A stretch of DNA of 64,000 bases from the NCBI GenBank assembly GCA_004124475.1, contig SCKK01000017.1, positions 1 through 64,000 on the forward strand, written 5' to 3'. The position numbers and the translations under genes are program-made. Source of the stretch: Fidelibacterota bacterium. GTDB taxonomy: Bacteria; Fidelibacterota; Marinisomatia; Marinisomatales; SCKK01. A model generated the notes under the pieces. The model saw nothing but the letters and a program-made list of their open reading frames with translations, had not been told where the DNA came from and did no database searches. Below are positions 22,804 to 33,175 of the stretch, piece by piece. Numbering within the stretch: position 1 is the first letter of the stretch; every line of letters starts with the position of its first letter.

Positions 22804-25800
22804 TTACATTTCGTTCCTGTGAACTTTTTGTTCAAGCGAAGATGCGTTATGGTCACTTTCAGAAAATTGGGATATGAGATGGGAAACTTCGTCGGCAAGC
22901 CAGTCACCTTGAGAAGAATTCCAATTTCTATCTTCTGCAAAAGCGTACAATAACTCAAGAGCATTTTCAGGTGAATTCATTTGTTGAGCCAGTGCAAGAT
23001 AGTAGAATATCATAGAGCCAGGATCAGACTTGCGCAGGGATTCCCCAGCCTCCTGAAGGACAACAGAGGCTTCCTCGGGACGACCGCTGAAAAGAAAACT
23101 AACCCCCTGGTAATATTTTTCCAGTGGATTGTAGAGTTCGGTCATGAGCCAGTACTCCACCTGCTCTCGCTCCCGAGCGGCGAGCCACGGAGCACTTCCA
23201 CGTCCGAAAACCTCCACAACGGTGTCGATGCTGGGGAGCCGTTCGTCTCTCTCCGCAGCGCGCCTTAGCTCCCTTAGCTCGTCAACAAACATTATTGCGT
23301 AGCGTTCAGTGGCAATTGGGTCCCCTGTTCTGACAGCAGTCAACCAACGATAAAAGGGCAACAAAGCATGCAATTCTTTGAGCGAATCCTTGGATACGAG
23401 TTGAAAATACGTCTGGGCTTGAGCTAATTGACCCAATTGAAGAGCCACAATTCCCCTTAAATAATCGTATTTTGCCAACTCATACCGTGGCTGGAGGTGA
23501 CTGAGTATAGTATCAGCAGCCAAATAATTATTCTCATGAACCTCCAATTCGGCAAGACGAATTGCCGCCTTCTCGCCCCACAGTTCCGATTCAACTATCG
23601 ATTGCCATTCAGTTCGAGCGTTTTCAATACTCCCTATCTCTAATGCCATCGCGCCACGTATATATGCCGCAGCATCGCTTTCCCCTTCTTTCTTCAAAAC
23701 TGCAACCAATTCTGAAGTAAGCTCATATCGTCCTTTCTGCAACGAAGCTTTTGCGGCATCAATCAGTAGCTTGGCCCACTGATTCATTTCGGAATCAAGT
23801 TCAAGCAAGGTTACTAACTCACGCGCCGAATACGCACTTTCAATGACAGAAAGATTTTCTGAAAGAATGGATTTGTGAAGATAGCCTGGAGCGCCAAATT
23901 CAACGAACCCGTTGTCATCCGTATTGAACATGGCATCTCCACCTACCAATTTTAGCGTTTCGCTGGCTCCCTGCCAATATGATAATAGATCACCTGCCGA
24001 CTTGATTCCAACCCGCTTAAGATCGGCCCTCACCTGGGACAGACGAAACATCTGCTCCATCGCATCGGTCGAAATCACAAGAGGCTGAAGTCCACCGATT
24101 AAAAGAAGATCCCCATCCGATACACGAAACACAACGGAGTGAGGAAAAACCTCTAGGAATGAACGGACAAGAGACCTTAAATGCTCTGGCCCCAGTCCAT
24201 ATAGAGGAAGCCACTGGACGAAAAGTCCTCCTGGATTGAGGTGAGATCGAGATAGTTGGAAGAAATCGAGTGTAAAGAGCCTGGAGGGTCCACTCATCCA
24301 CGGATTCGACGGTTCTGATATGATAAGATCAAAAGACCTTTTCGTAACATGCAGATAATGACGACCATCGTCGAAAACGAGGGTTACTCTTGGGTCATCC
24401 AACACTCCATTGTTGAAGGAATCGAAAATTCGTGCAGCCTGCTTCATCGAAGGTTCAATCTCAACACACGTAATGCTACTGACCGGATGAGTTGCAACTG
24501 ATCCCATAGTTATCCCGCTAGCAAGTCCGATAACTAATACACTATCTGCCTTAGGATGAAAGACAAAAGGTAAATGACCCGAAAGTACCTGAGTGGACAT
24601 GTCTCGGCCCGTAGACGCATCCACTTTCCCATCTACAGCCAGAGCCAAATATGGAATACGGCCAAGTGTCGGCATCTGAACCACAGAGACTACGCTTTCA
24701 ATACCTTCGCTGTAAAACCTCATGCGGTAGAGGTCGAGAATTCTTTGAAGGCGTGCATCAGAACCGGTAAGTTGCCGGAATATGGGAGCCTTTGCGTAAA
24801 CCCCGCTGGTCATTACAACGGGGTCCCATCTTGGGTGAAAGATCCACAGTACTATGAAAGCTGCCAGTGCAATGGCAACAGTTTGCATTCTGTAATGAAT
24901 CCTTGGATGAGACATGGCAACGATGAGACCGGACCCGATATTGGCCAAAGCAAGGGCTGCAATACTGCCTTGAAGCCCCAGCTTAGGCATTAATAGGAGA
25001 CTGGCTGCAAGCACACCAACAACATTTCCAGCCGAAACCCAGCCAAAAGTAAGACTGAATGGCTTTCCGACTTTCATAGATGCTCGTCCCTCAATAATTC
25101 GCACTGCCAATGGAAAAGAGACTCCGATAAGGAAGGTGGGAGGAAGCATTACTACTCCAACTAGAAGAAATTGCAGGAATAATATACCACCCGAACTTTG
25201 AAAAGAATCAAACAATCGAAGGTAGAGCCCCGGTAGGTGCCCATAGAGATAAAGGGAGGTGAGAGCCAACAATCCTATGGCTACTTGGAGGTGCGAAAAG
25301 ACCACTGCTGGTGAGCGCAAGCGTCTGGCTTTGCTCCCCATATACAAGCTTCCCAACGAAGTTCCAAGGATAAACACTCCGACAGTCAGCGAGAATGCAT
25401 AAGTAGAAGACCCAATGATTAAAATTAGAATACGCGTCCATATTAGCTCGTATCCAAGAGAACAGGCACCCGAAAGAAGTAAAACTCCAAGAAATACTCT
25501 CTGCCAGGGATTCACCACTATTTTTTTTGAATGTGGTATCACGTACGTTCTCACTGGCCGGATATTTAACGAGAGGGCAAGCCCCACAGTGATTAGGCTG
25601 AGGATAACCGCAATACCAAGTGTACCTTGCATACCAACCGAGGGAAGAAAGAAGAATCCTGTTCCAACAACCCCCGCAACCGCACCTAGCGTATTTAATC
25701 CATAAAGCATGCCAGGGATAGTGGCACGTTTTTCTTCTCCAAAGGATTCTTCGGACAAATTCTCAAAAGCGAATGCCAATAGTGGCAATGCCACCCCCAT

Positions 25801-26205
25801 AGCCACAGTAGGCAAGATGAGACTCGCCCCTCCAACAAAATGCGGAATTCCATGGAAAACAGGGATGAATACGACTTGTCCTGATGCTACCAAACTATTA
25901 ATAAAGTCCAATAATTTGCTAAATACGATTGCATAGAGGGCAATGCCTCCTTCAACGACTGCATAAAGTTTGAGTGGCGATGTTATTCGAGCCCCCCAGC
26001 GTGCGATAAGGGCTGACCCAAGAGCAAGACCTGTCATAAACGCAGCCAGTAATCCGGCCGTAGAATAGGTGGTCGAGCCGAAAACCAGAAGCAAATTGCG
26101 ATTCCAGAGAATCTCATAACTGAGCCCAGCGGCTCCTGAGAAGAATGCGCATGCGAGGAGTAATATCCTAACCCTCTTTGTACTTTGTGTATAAGGAACA
26201 ATCAT
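22804..26205 (-). CDS. Fused MFS-like / spermidine synthase-like protein with TPR region
   Basis: A 1133-residue fusion. The first ~460 residues hold about fourteen hydrophobic helices in two similar halves, each beginning with a GLSYEILWNR / SLGYELIWTR motif. The middle (about 500-750) is a spermidine-synthase-type methyltransferase-fold domain: YLALAVDGKVDAST, VLVIGLASGITMGS, the acidic CVEIEPSM, and DLIISEPSNPWMSG. The last ~300 residues are helical repeats of TPR type (LQKGRYELTSELVAV, YDYLRGIVALQLGQLAQA). Such fusions are widespread in environmental bacteria; their product is not established and may not be a polyamine. It overlaps the next upstream gene by four bases. Confidence 0.88.
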   Translation of the reverse strand: MIVPYTQSTKRVRILLLACAFFSGAAGLSYEILWNRNLLLVFGSTTYSTAGLLAAFMTGLALGSALIARWGARITSPLKLYAVVEGGIALYAIVFSKLLDFINSLVASGQVVFIPVFHGIPHFVGGASLILPTVAMGVALPLLAFAFENLSEESFGEEKRATIPGMLYGLNTLGAVAGVVGTGFFFLPSVGMQGTLGIAVILSLITVGLALSLNIRPVRTYVIPHSKKIVVNPWQRVFLGVLLLSGACSLGYELIWTRILILIIGSSTYAFSLTVGVFILGTSLGSLYMGSKARRLRSPAVVFSHLQVAIGLLALTSLYLYGHLPGLYLRLFDSFQSSGGILFLQFLLVGVVMLPPTFLIGVSFPLAVRIIEGRASMKVGKPFSLTFGWVSAGNVVGVLAASLLLMPKLGLQGSIAALALANIGSGLIVAMSHPRIHYRMQTVAIALAAFIVLWIFHPRWDPVVMTSGVYAKAPIFRQLTGSDARLQRILDLYRMRFYSEGIESVVSVVQMPTLGRIPYLALAVDGKVDASTGRDMSTQVLSGHLPFVFHPKADSVLVIGLASGITMGSVATHPVSSITCVEIEPSMKQAARIFDSFNNGVLDDPRVTLVFDDGRHYLHVTKRSFDLIISEPSNPWMSGPSRLFTLDFFQLSRSHLNPGGLFVQWLPLYGLGPEHLRSLVRSFLEVFPHSVVFRVSDGDLLLIGGLQPLVISTDAMEQMFRLSQVRADLKRVGIKSAGDLLSYWQGASETLKLVGGDAMFNTDDNGFVEFGAPGYLHKSILSENLSVIESAYSARELVTLLELDSEMNQWAKLLIDAAKASLQKGRYELTSELVAVLKKEGESDAAAYIRGAMALEIGSIENARTEWQSIVESELWGEKAAIRLAELEVHENNYLAADTILSHLQPRYELAKYDYLRGIVALQLGQLAQAQTYFQLVSKDSLKELHALLPFYRWLTAVRTGDPIATERYAIMFVDELRELRRAAERDERLPSIDTVVEVFGRGSAPWLAAREREQVEYWLMTELYNPLEKYYQGVSFLFSGRPEEASVVLQEAGESLRKSDPGSMIFYYLALAQQMNSPENALELLYAFAEDRNWNSSQGDWLADEVSHLISQFSESDHNASSLEQKVHRNEM

Positions 26206-26498
26206 AAGTTAGGTTTATTGGTTTGGGGAAAACGCTCATCCTTTTTTAGAAATACTTCATGCCAGTCCTTTGCGCCCAGTGGAGGAGGACAGATGCTTCT
26301 CCATTCCACGTATTTATATTCGTTAACACACTCTATAACCAAGACGAACTCAGCTTTGCCTATTGGGAAATAAATGTCTTTGAATTCCACCCCGTCAACT
26401 TTGGATGTTGTTTTTCTCAGATGATTCAATAGCTTTTCCAATTCGCTTGAATCCTTGATATTGTATTCCACGTGTTTCAAAATTATCATCTCAATCAC
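26202..26498 (-). CDS. Hypothetical alpha-beta protein (Dabb/ABM-like fold?)
   Basis: A 98-residue soluble protein whose pattern of beta-alpha-beta-beta-alpha-beta (EYNIKDSSELEKLLNHLRK, VEFKDIYFPIGKAEFVLVIE, YKYVEWRSICPPPLGAKDW) suggests a dimeric alpha-beta barrel. I cannot name the family. It overlaps the MFS/spermidine-synthase fusion gene by four bases (ATGA type), implying coupled translation. The CPPPLGAKDWHEV segment is distinctive and could serve as a search probe. Confidence 0.55.
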   Translation of the reverse strand: MIEMIILKHVEYNIKDSSELEKLLNHLRKTTSKVDGVEFKDIYFPIGKAEFVLVIECVNEYKYVEWRSICPPPLGAKDWHEVFLKKDERFPQTNKPNL

Positions 26499-26620
26499 CT
26501 ACTATTTCTAAAGGCTCTCAGCTAGAGTCATTTCTAATTCATCCGGATCAGTTTTTTGCATTCTATAACCCGGGATCTACAGGTAGTTGGAATGATGCAA
26601 AACTATAAAACGTTAGACCC

Positions 26621-27751
26621 TTAGCGTATAGACTGATATCCGTTCAGCACCCCTATCTTGGACAGTACTATTTGCCACAATTGAATCCTTCGAGTCCTGG
26701 CTGAACCGGCATTTGTAAGCAAGAAGTACTTCCACATCCTATAGAATCGGTCACCATACTGGGCTATTATATTATGCCAATTAGTATCAAAATTCTCAAA
26801 CCATGCCATGAGAGTTTTATCGTAGTCAACACCGAAATTATGCCAATCTTCCATAACGAATAGGTCTTCTATGGTCTCTCCAATCTGCTTGATAGTAGGG
26901 AGTGCATAGCTAGGAAAAATATACTTATTCAACCAGTGATCTGGAGGGATAGGGGACGTGTTTTTCCCAATCGTGTGCAGCAAAAATAGGCCATCACCGG
27001 ATAAGCACCGATGAACGATCTCCATGTAGGTTCTATAGTTCTTTGGACCCACATGTTCAAACATCCCGATGGAAACGATGTGGTCGAAGGTTCCATTGAC
27101 ATCCCTGTAGTCCTGTAATCTTATTTCAACAGGAAATCCCTGACATGACTGTCTACAAAGGATTACCTGCTCCTTGGACACGGTGATTCCTACAACTTTC
27201 ACCTTGTATCTCTCTGCTGCATATTTAGCAAAACTTCCCCAACCACAGCCAATGTCAAGAACAGATTGGCCGGAATGTAGTCCCAGCTTCTTGCATACAA
27301 GCTCCAGTTTTGCTTCCTGAGCCTCATCCAGAGTCAATGCATCTTTCCAGTAGCCGCAGGAATATACCATACGCTTATCAAGCATGTTTATGAACAGGTC
27401 ATTGCCTCTGTCGTAATGTTTTTCTCCGATATTGAAAGCCTTCGATTTTCTTTGAGGGTTGAAGAGCCTTTTTCTGAGAACACTGAACTTCAGCTTCCAG
27501 GAAGAAGTAACTTTCTTGTTGAGATTGGCCCTCAAGACTTTGTAGAAGAACTGATCCAATTTTTCACAATCCCACCACCCATCCATGTACGACTCACCCA
27601 AACCAAGGGATCCTTCCGCCAACAGCCTTTGATAGAAATTCTCATTATGTACCTGAATATCCCAGGGGCGGTTGCCATTTATTCGCACATCCGCATAGGA
27701 CATGAGTCTTTCCACTACACTCTTTGCATAGCGTGCACTGACAATTGTCAT
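26621..27751 (-). CDS. cfa: Cyclopropane-fatty-acyl-phospholipid synthase
   Basis: A SAM-dependent enzyme of about 376 residues adding a methylene to double bonds of membrane phospholipids. Seen: GLGESYMDGWWDC near the N-terminus, HYDRGNDLF, the SAM site VLDIGCGWGSFAKYAAE, GITVSKEQ, the RLQDYRDV block and SIGMFEHVGPKNY, and a C-terminal FPSYALP and WHNFG. I preferred ATG 27751 to the longer frame from 27820, whose added residues are not family-like. It follows the LCAT-type gene at 27834 with 82 bases between. Confidence 0.93.
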   Translation of the reverse strand: MTIVSARYAKSVVERLMSYADVRINGNRPWDIQVHNENFYQRLLAEGSLGLGESYMDGWWDCEKLDQFFYKVLRANLNKKVTSSWKLKFSVLRKRLFNPQRKSKAFNIGEKHYDRGNDLFINMLDKRMVYSCGYWKDALTLDEAQEAKLELVCKKLGLHSGQSVLDIGCGWGSFAKYAAERYKVKVVGITVSKEQVILCRQSCQGFPVEIRLQDYRDVNGTFDHIVSIGMFEHVGPKNYRTYMEIVHRCLSGDGLFLLHTIGKNTSPIPPDHWLNKYIFPSYALPTIKQIGETIEDLFVMEDWHNFGVDYDKTLMAWFENFDTNWHNIIAQYGDRFYRMWKYFLLTNAGSARTRRIQLWQIVLSKIGVLNGYQSIR

Positions 27752-27833
27752 GACTGAAAAGAATACAACGATTGAGACAGGTGGTGAGTTAGTAATCTCA
27801 TATTGGATTTTGGAATACAATCAATATCAAGTT

Positions 27834-29216
27834 TCAACGACGCGTCCGCAAGTTCTCAATAATCATTTGCTGAACATCGGGATAGCTGGGCATCTTCCAG
27901 TGCGCAAAACAGCCAATCAAAACACCGCTTGCCGAGTCAATCTCCGACAGTTGGTCACGATACAACACAGTGTAGTCGCCCTTGTCAGTAAAATAGTACC
28001 GTTCCCTGAGTAATTTCCTTTTGACAGCACGAATTTCGGCCTTCCCAGACTCGAGTACCCGGAATTCGATGGCACTCAAGGTGGGGTTGCACTTTCCAGC
28101 AACAATGTAATACTCCGTCTCCATCTTCCCCCAATTCATCTTCGCCACTGCGTACTGGAAGCGCTTTCCTCGCTCGAGGGCCGCTTGAACAAAGTCCCTG
28201 AAATCGAGCCACTTCTCATGAGCAAGATCCGGCGACCGGTTTGGAAAAAGAATGGCACACTCACGCTCAAATGATTCCCATTCGGACTCACTAAAAATGC
28301 CTATGCCGTACTGTGTCCAGGTTTCAATGTCAAAGACGTCGAGGGCGACTGGATTCCCAAGAGGATCTACAAACAATGACTTTGAATCCAGTGGCAGCAT
28401 CTCGTATATAGCGGGCATGGTGAACGTGGCCCAACTCGAGGCGGATACAAAGGGCATCAAGTATTCACCCTCGTGCAACGCCTTGAAGGCGTGAGCAGAA
28501 CCCTGGTGAGGTGTCCCCAGGAAGAAGACCTTGTCCACATTCCTTGCTCCGGAATAATCGGGCTCAGGCAATTGATCTAGTTCACTTACATTAGTAATCA
28601 CATCTTTCTTCCCATACATCAAATAGTATTTCGCAATCATACCACCCATGCTGTGTGCAATGAGGGTCACTTTCAGCCCGGGATTCTTGTAGACTCTCTT
28701 TATTTCGTCAATACGTTCACCCAGAAGAATGGCCGACTCCACAGGATCCCTTTTCCAGTCATAAGGGAAAAAGAAAAGGTTGGCATCAATTGAGCACTGA
28801 CGAATATTCCCCTCTTTTAGCCCACACGAAGAAAGTGATTTGAAAAGCTTCCGGTAAACTTTTACTTCCAAGATCCTGTTGATCATTTGAAAGCTGGTCA
28901 ATTCCGATATAGGGACAAGCCTATCCCTGTTTTCATGGATAGGCCTGGCATCTATGGGGAATTCAAGCCCATCCACTTGCGGGTTGATGAGTGCCTCATG
29001 GGGATTCATGGCTTTTAAATCAAGAATCTTCCCCCAAACCACCTTACCGGTCTGGGGATCCATCAATTGAGTACCCATGGCACCCGGAATAATGATGACA
29101 GGACTCTCAAGGTGGAGTGGTGGAATGAATTCCTGTGAGAGAGGCGGGGGAGCACAATTCCACGCACCCATGACTATGAGTACTACCAAACTGACTTTTG
29201 CCACTGATTTCTTCAA
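27834..29216 (-). CDS. Lipoprotein lecithin:cholesterol acyltransferase-type lipase/acyltransferase
   Basis: A 460-residue protein with a lipobox (VVLIVMGAWNC, about residues 12-22). The LCAT fold is shown by SPVIIIPGAMGTQLMDPQTG near the N-terminus, the Trp-type lid region VVWGKI, FPYDWKRDPVESA, and the nucleophile elbow LIAHSMGGMIAKYY (Ser about 205). It would hydrolyse or transfer phospholipid acyl chains in the envelope. Placed between DUF302 and Cfa genes, it may form part of a membrane-lipid remodelling set. Substrate is not deducible. Confidence 0.85.
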   Translation of the reverse strand: MKKSVAKVSLVVLIVMGAWNCAPPPLSQEFIPPLHLESPVIIIPGAMGTQLMDPQTGKVVWGKILDLKAMNPHEALINPQVDGLEFPIDARPIHENRDRLVPISELTSFQMINRILEVKVYRKLFKSLSSCGLKEGNIRQCSIDANLFFFPYDWKRDPVESAILLGERIDEIKRVYKNPGLKVTLIAHSMGGMIAKYYLMYGKKDVITNVSELDQLPEPDYSGARNVDKVFFLGTPHQGSAHAFKALHEGEYLMPFVSASSWATFTMPAIYEMLPLDSKSLFVDPLGNPVALDVFDIETWTQYGIGIFSESEWESFERECAILFPNRSPDLAHEKWLDFRDFVQAALERGKRFQYAVAKMNWGKMETEYYIVAGKCNPTLSAIEFRVLESGKAEIRAVKRKLLRERYYFTDKGDYTVLYRDQLSEIDSASGVLIGCFAHWKMPSYPDVQQMIIENLRTRR

Positions 29217-29357
29217 CTCGTACTGCCTTTACATCTTACCTTTTATTCAAGGAAAGAGAGGGAAAAGTCATTAGTTTTTCATGCTTAACCGCTTCATTAA
29301 TCCGGTTACTGGCTTTAATTCAGTGTCCAAATGGTATCCTCCTTCCAGCCAAGAAAC

Positions 29358-29858
29358 TCACCCTGTTGCACTTTTCACGATGTTTTCTAAGAGTTTGTCC
29401 AGTTCCTTTTTGGTCTTCTTCGGAACATCGTAGTCAGAGAAAACCTCCGAAGGCTTCTTGTAACCCACTACGACTTTTTTCCCGCGTTCCTGGACGATAA
29501 TCTGAAGAGGCACCGCAGCAAAAGCGTCAGGATCGTTCTCGTAGATCACCTTCCCGTACCGGGGATGGAAGATAGCAAATGTCATTGACTGCTTTGACTT
29601 TACACCCACCATTTTTATCATCATCTGGACGTTGTAATCTTTCAGAAGGACCAGTTTCTGGGCTGAGACTGCTTGCTGAAGTTTCTGGACTGTTGTGGCA
29701 AAGTCATTCCTGGATGTTTCAAGGACGAAGCCATTCTTCCCCTTTGCCAACGCAACATCCGGAACCATGAGGTATCCTGCCATCAGGATAGTCAAGAGGC
29801 CCCTCAGAACACTCAGACGCCAATTTTTATGTGTGATATTCGACGTTTTCATCATCAT
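29358..29858 (-). CDS. DUF302-domain exported protein
   Basis: A 166-residue protein. A signal peptide (LRGLLTILMAGYLMVPDVALA) precedes the DUF302 domain: TSRNDFATTVQKLQQAVSAQ, MTFAIFHPRYGKVIYEND, AFAAVPLQIIVQE. The family binds no known ligand for certain but is common beside efflux and metal genes. It follows the RND pump gene by 46 bases and ends 141 bases before the LCAT-like gene, so it is probably cotranscribed with the efflux system. Confidence 0.85.
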   Translation of the reverse strand: MMMKTSNITHKNWRLSVLRGLLTILMAGYLMVPDVALAKGKNGFVLETSRNDFATTVQKLQQAVSAQKLVLLKDYNVQMMIKMVGVKSKQSMTFAIFHPRYGKVIYENDPDAFAAVPLQIIVQERGKKVVVGYKKPSEVFSDYDVPKKTKKELDKLLENIVKSATG

Positions 29859-29904
29859 TTTCCTCCATTTTCTGTTTGTGTTTACGATTCCACTAACCTT
29901 GGAA

Positions 29905-32900
29905 TCAGTCTACTGTTTCTCTCATAACATTGAGATCTTGTTCTGTATAAAATCTCTTCAACCAGACTATGAACCCATGCATCAAAAAATAGGCAACAGG
30001 AATAACAATTAATGTCATAATCGTAGAAGAAGCAAGGCCGCCCGTAATGGCGGTAGCGATATTTCTGAACTGCTCCGTAGCAGGAGGGGGATATAAAGCC
30101 ATAGGCATCATAGCAATTCCAGTGGTTATGGCGGTCATCAGCACCGGACGCAGCCGAACAGCACTGGCAAAAGGGATTGCTTTTCTAATCGACCATCCGG
30201 CTTTCCTTAGCTCTTCAATTTTATCTACCATCAAGATTGAGTTTGAGAGGACAATACCTCCTAAGATAACCAATCCCCAAAGCACCGGCGGCGACCATGC
30301 CATCCCTCTGAACCACAAACTAAATATGGACCCCAGTCCTCCCAGGGGGATCGCCAGCATAAGGACTACACCGATTGCGAAGGAACGGAAATAGACCACC
30401 AACAAGAGATAAACCGCAATCAAGCCAATTTTAAGACCTTTATTCAACGTGTTGAACGCATCCAGCATGGTAATCATCATTCCTGCCGGATTCAATTGCA
30501 CGCCTTTGGGTTGGGCTAATTGCATTTTCGCCGGCATCAAAGCGCTCATAGTGGTAGCTTTTAACCCTAACTCTTTGTAGTAACCAAGTAAGCTCGCCGC
30601 ATAGAGTGTATTAAATGTGTGCAGGCGGTCATATCCGGTCACTCTTTTAATCTTGGCAATGGCGCTCAATGGCACCGACTTTCCTTTGGGTGTTTTGATG
30701 ATAATACTGGATAAATCGTTCACGTCTTCGCGGTATGGATTACTGTAACGGATCAACAGTTTACTATGTTCATAAACTTCCGGATATGGCTGAAAGAACC
30801 AATTCGATTTGACCCCGTACAGAGACATCATGGTCTGGCTGATAACATCAGCCACATTCAATCCCATCTGAGCTGCTTTGGGTTCATCTACTTTTAAGCG
30901 CCATTTCTGCAACCCATATGTCTGATCGATGTAGGGGCTATGTAGTCCTTCGGCCTGAGTTCGGGCAATGTAAAGCATCTTCTGACTATGACCGTATACC
31001 AAATCTTTATCAAATCCGCGAACGAATATCTCTACGGGAGCGCGGGCACCAGCTACTGGTGTTGGAGGAACCGGCTGCAATAAGAAGGCATCCAATTCAG
31101 GAATCGTCTGGTATGCCTTTTTACGAATTCTGTCATTAATATCCCACATGGTTTCCTCTCGTTCCTGTCGGGCAATTGTGAAATTCATGATTATCATTGC
31201 TTCATTGTGGTTATTGATTTCGTATCCAGAAAAGAATTGTCCCCACATGGGCGCCTTCCCGGTCATCATGGATATATCAATCACGTTTTTTTCTTCTTTA
31301 ACGATAGCGGAGATTTCACGAGAGATTTCAAACATACGTTCAGGTGTAACGTTGGGGTCAACCCGAACATACCCGATGGCAATGGAAGTATCCGTGAGCG
31401 GCATTTGTTCTTCATCCAGACTTTTAAAGATGCCCATGGTAATCCACAAAGATGCACCCATAAAAGCCATCACGATGAGAGTATGATCCAGGCTCCAGGT
31501 AGCCAGACGGCCAAATACTTTTTCCATGCGGAAAAACGGTCTTAGAAAGAAGCGGGTTAAAAGCGTTCCTAACCAACCTTCGAGTTCCATAAAAACACCC
31601 AGTTCCTCGGTGATTGGCAGACTTCTCGCTTTTTCTTCATCTGTAACGGCATCTTTTGGGATGCGCATATAATGAGCTGCCATCAAGGGTGTTAGAGTTA
31701 CAGACAATACTAAAGATGCCAGAATAGTTACAATCATTGGAGTCGTCATGCTCCGAAATCCGGAACCCATGTCACCTGATAATTGAGTCATTGGAAAAAG
31801 AACGACTACGAAGGTTAATGTTGCTAGTGTGATAGCTGGCATAACCTCTTCTGTACCGATAATGGCGGCTATCCGTGGGTGTATTCCTTTATCGATATAG
31901 CGCCTAATTACTTCCATAACTACTACGGAATCATCTACTAATTTCCCGACGATGAACACCAATCCCATTACTATTCCGAAGTCGCGCTGGAAACCCATCA
32001 TATCTAAAACAAAAAACCCGAATGCCACTGAAGATGGAATAATGGCAAGAGCGATCATGGTTCCACCTAATTCGCCCAGTAGCAACAATATTACAAACCC
32101 TGCCAAAGATGCGGCCAGAAAGAACTCTATTATAGCGTTCTTATCATTCAGTCTCATCAACCTTGTCTTAGAAAATGCCTTTTCTATTTTCAGTCCCGGG
32201 TATTCATTCTCCAGCAGCGCTGCGAACTCAATGGCTTTTTCGTCAATTTCGTAAAAATCTGCTTCAGCCATAGGTTGAATACCGAGCCAGATTGCTGGCT
32301 TCCCGTTATAAAAGAAATCTCCATACATTTCCTGGACTGTGTCCTTCACTGCAGCAACATCCCTGAGATAGATATTTCTCCCTTTTTGTGAAGCCAGGAC
32401 GACGTCGGGTAATTCCCGAAGCACATTTTCTACATTGATTTCATTGGACAAGAATACGGAAGCCAATTCCTCAGTGGTATTATTCAAAAGTGGACCACCA
32501 GCCATAATTACTCTGGACTTGTCAATTGCCATTTTGACCTGCCGGATACTCAGGTTACGCGCTTCTAATTTATTTCGGTCCACGCTAACCTGAATTTCTC
32601 GTACTGGACCTCCAAAAGTCCCTACAGCCTGCACGTTCGGTATTTTCTGGAATCGACTCACGACTAAATTATTGATAAATTCTCGCAGGTCTTTTCTAGA
32701 AACGCTCTCACGGGTGATCGCGAACTGCACAACAGGGACATTTTGTTTGTCCACTCTCACAACTCTCAAAGTGAGGGGCTTCCCCATCAATTTCGGCAAA
32801 TCCATAGCAGCCACAACATCCGCGAGATTTTTCAACTCGGTTTTCTTGGCATCGAGATTAACGCCCTCCTTAAAGTAGAAAACGACCATACACCAACCCT

Positions 32901-33171
32901 CTTGGGAAACACCAGTAGTATATTCGACATCTCCCACAATTTGCAGTTTCTTTTCAAGGGGCTGGGCAATAAGCTTTGACATGTCCTCTGCCGGCAATCC
33001 CGGATACATACACATGACACCGAGATTTTTTGCCGGGATTTTTGGCGCCATACGAGCCGGCATACTCAAGAAAGAAACAATACCTAGCACCAGCAAGAGT
33101 AATGTCAAAACAATAGTAAAATGAGGGTGTTCAATCGAGAATCTTGGAATGCTGAATTTCTCCTTTTGCAT
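29905..33171 (-). CDS. RND-family efflux pump, inner-membrane permease
   Basis: A 1088-residue RND permease with twelve helices in the 1+5 / 1+5 arrangement and two large periplasmic loops. Seen: PRFSIEHPHFTIVLTLLLLV (helix 1), the helix-4 region LVFIVGKLVDDSVVVMEVI with the Asp pair of the proton relay, and ALPLGGLGS-like repeats in the second half. Residues SLDEEQMPLTDTS open the second loop. It forms a tripartite pump with the adaptor (33176-34582) and TolC-like protein (34741-36126), all in one direction. The gene lies downstream of mer genes; the class (drug or heavy metal) is not settled by sequence. The Asp pair is also typical of the multidrug class. Confidence 0.93.
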   Translation of the reverse strand: MQKEKFSIPRFSIEHPHFTIVLTLLLLVLGIVSFLSMPARMAPKIPAKNLGVMCMYPGLPAEDMSKLIAQPLEKKLQIVGDVEYTTGVSQEGWCMVVFYFKEGVNLDAKKTELKNLADVVAAMDLPKLMGKPLTLRVVRVDKQNVPVVQFAITRESVSRKDLREFINNLVVSRFQKIPNVQAVGTFGGPVREIQVSVDRNKLEARNLSIRQVKMAIDKSRVIMAGGPLLNNTTEELASVFLSNEINVENVLRELPDVVLASQKGRNIYLRDVAAVKDTVQEMYGDFFYNGKPAIWLGIQPMAEADFYEIDEKAIEFAALLENEYPGLKIEKAFSKTRLMRLNDKNAIIEFFLAASLAGFVILLLLGELGGTMIALAIIPSSVAFGFFVLDMMGFQRDFGIVMGLVFIVGKLVDDSVVVMEVIRRYIDKGIHPRIAAIIGTEEVMPAITLATLTFVVVLFPMTQLSGDMGSGFRSMTTPMIVTILASLVLSVTLTPLMAAHYMRIPKDAVTDEEKARSLPITEELGVFMELEGWLGTLLTRFFLRPFFRMEKVFGRLATWSLDHTLIVMAFMGASLWITMGIFKSLDEEQMPLTDTSIAIGYVRVDPNVTPERMFEISREISAIVKEEKNVIDISMMTGKAPMWGQFFSGYEINNHNEAMIIMNFTIARQEREETMWDINDRIRKKAYQTIPELDAFLLQPVPPTPVAGARAPVEIFVRGFDKDLVYGHSQKMLYIARTQAEGLHSPYIDQTYGLQKWRLKVDEPKAAQMGLNVADVISQTMMSLYGVKSNWFFQPYPEVYEHSKLLIRYSNPYREDVNDLSSIIIKTPKGKSVPLSAIAKIKRVTGYDRLHTFNTLYAASLLGYYKELGLKATTMSALMPAKMQLAQPKGVQLNPAGMMITMLDAFNTLNKGLKIGLIAVYLLLVVYFRSFAIGVVLMLAIPLGGLGSIFSLWFRGMAWSPPVLWGLVILGGIVLSNSILMVDKIEELRKAGWSIRKAIPFASAVRLRPVLMTAITTGIAMMPMALYPPPATEQFRNIATAITGGLASSTIMTLIVIPVAYFLMHGFIVWLKRFYTEQDLNVMRETVD

Positions 33172-33175
33172 GTTC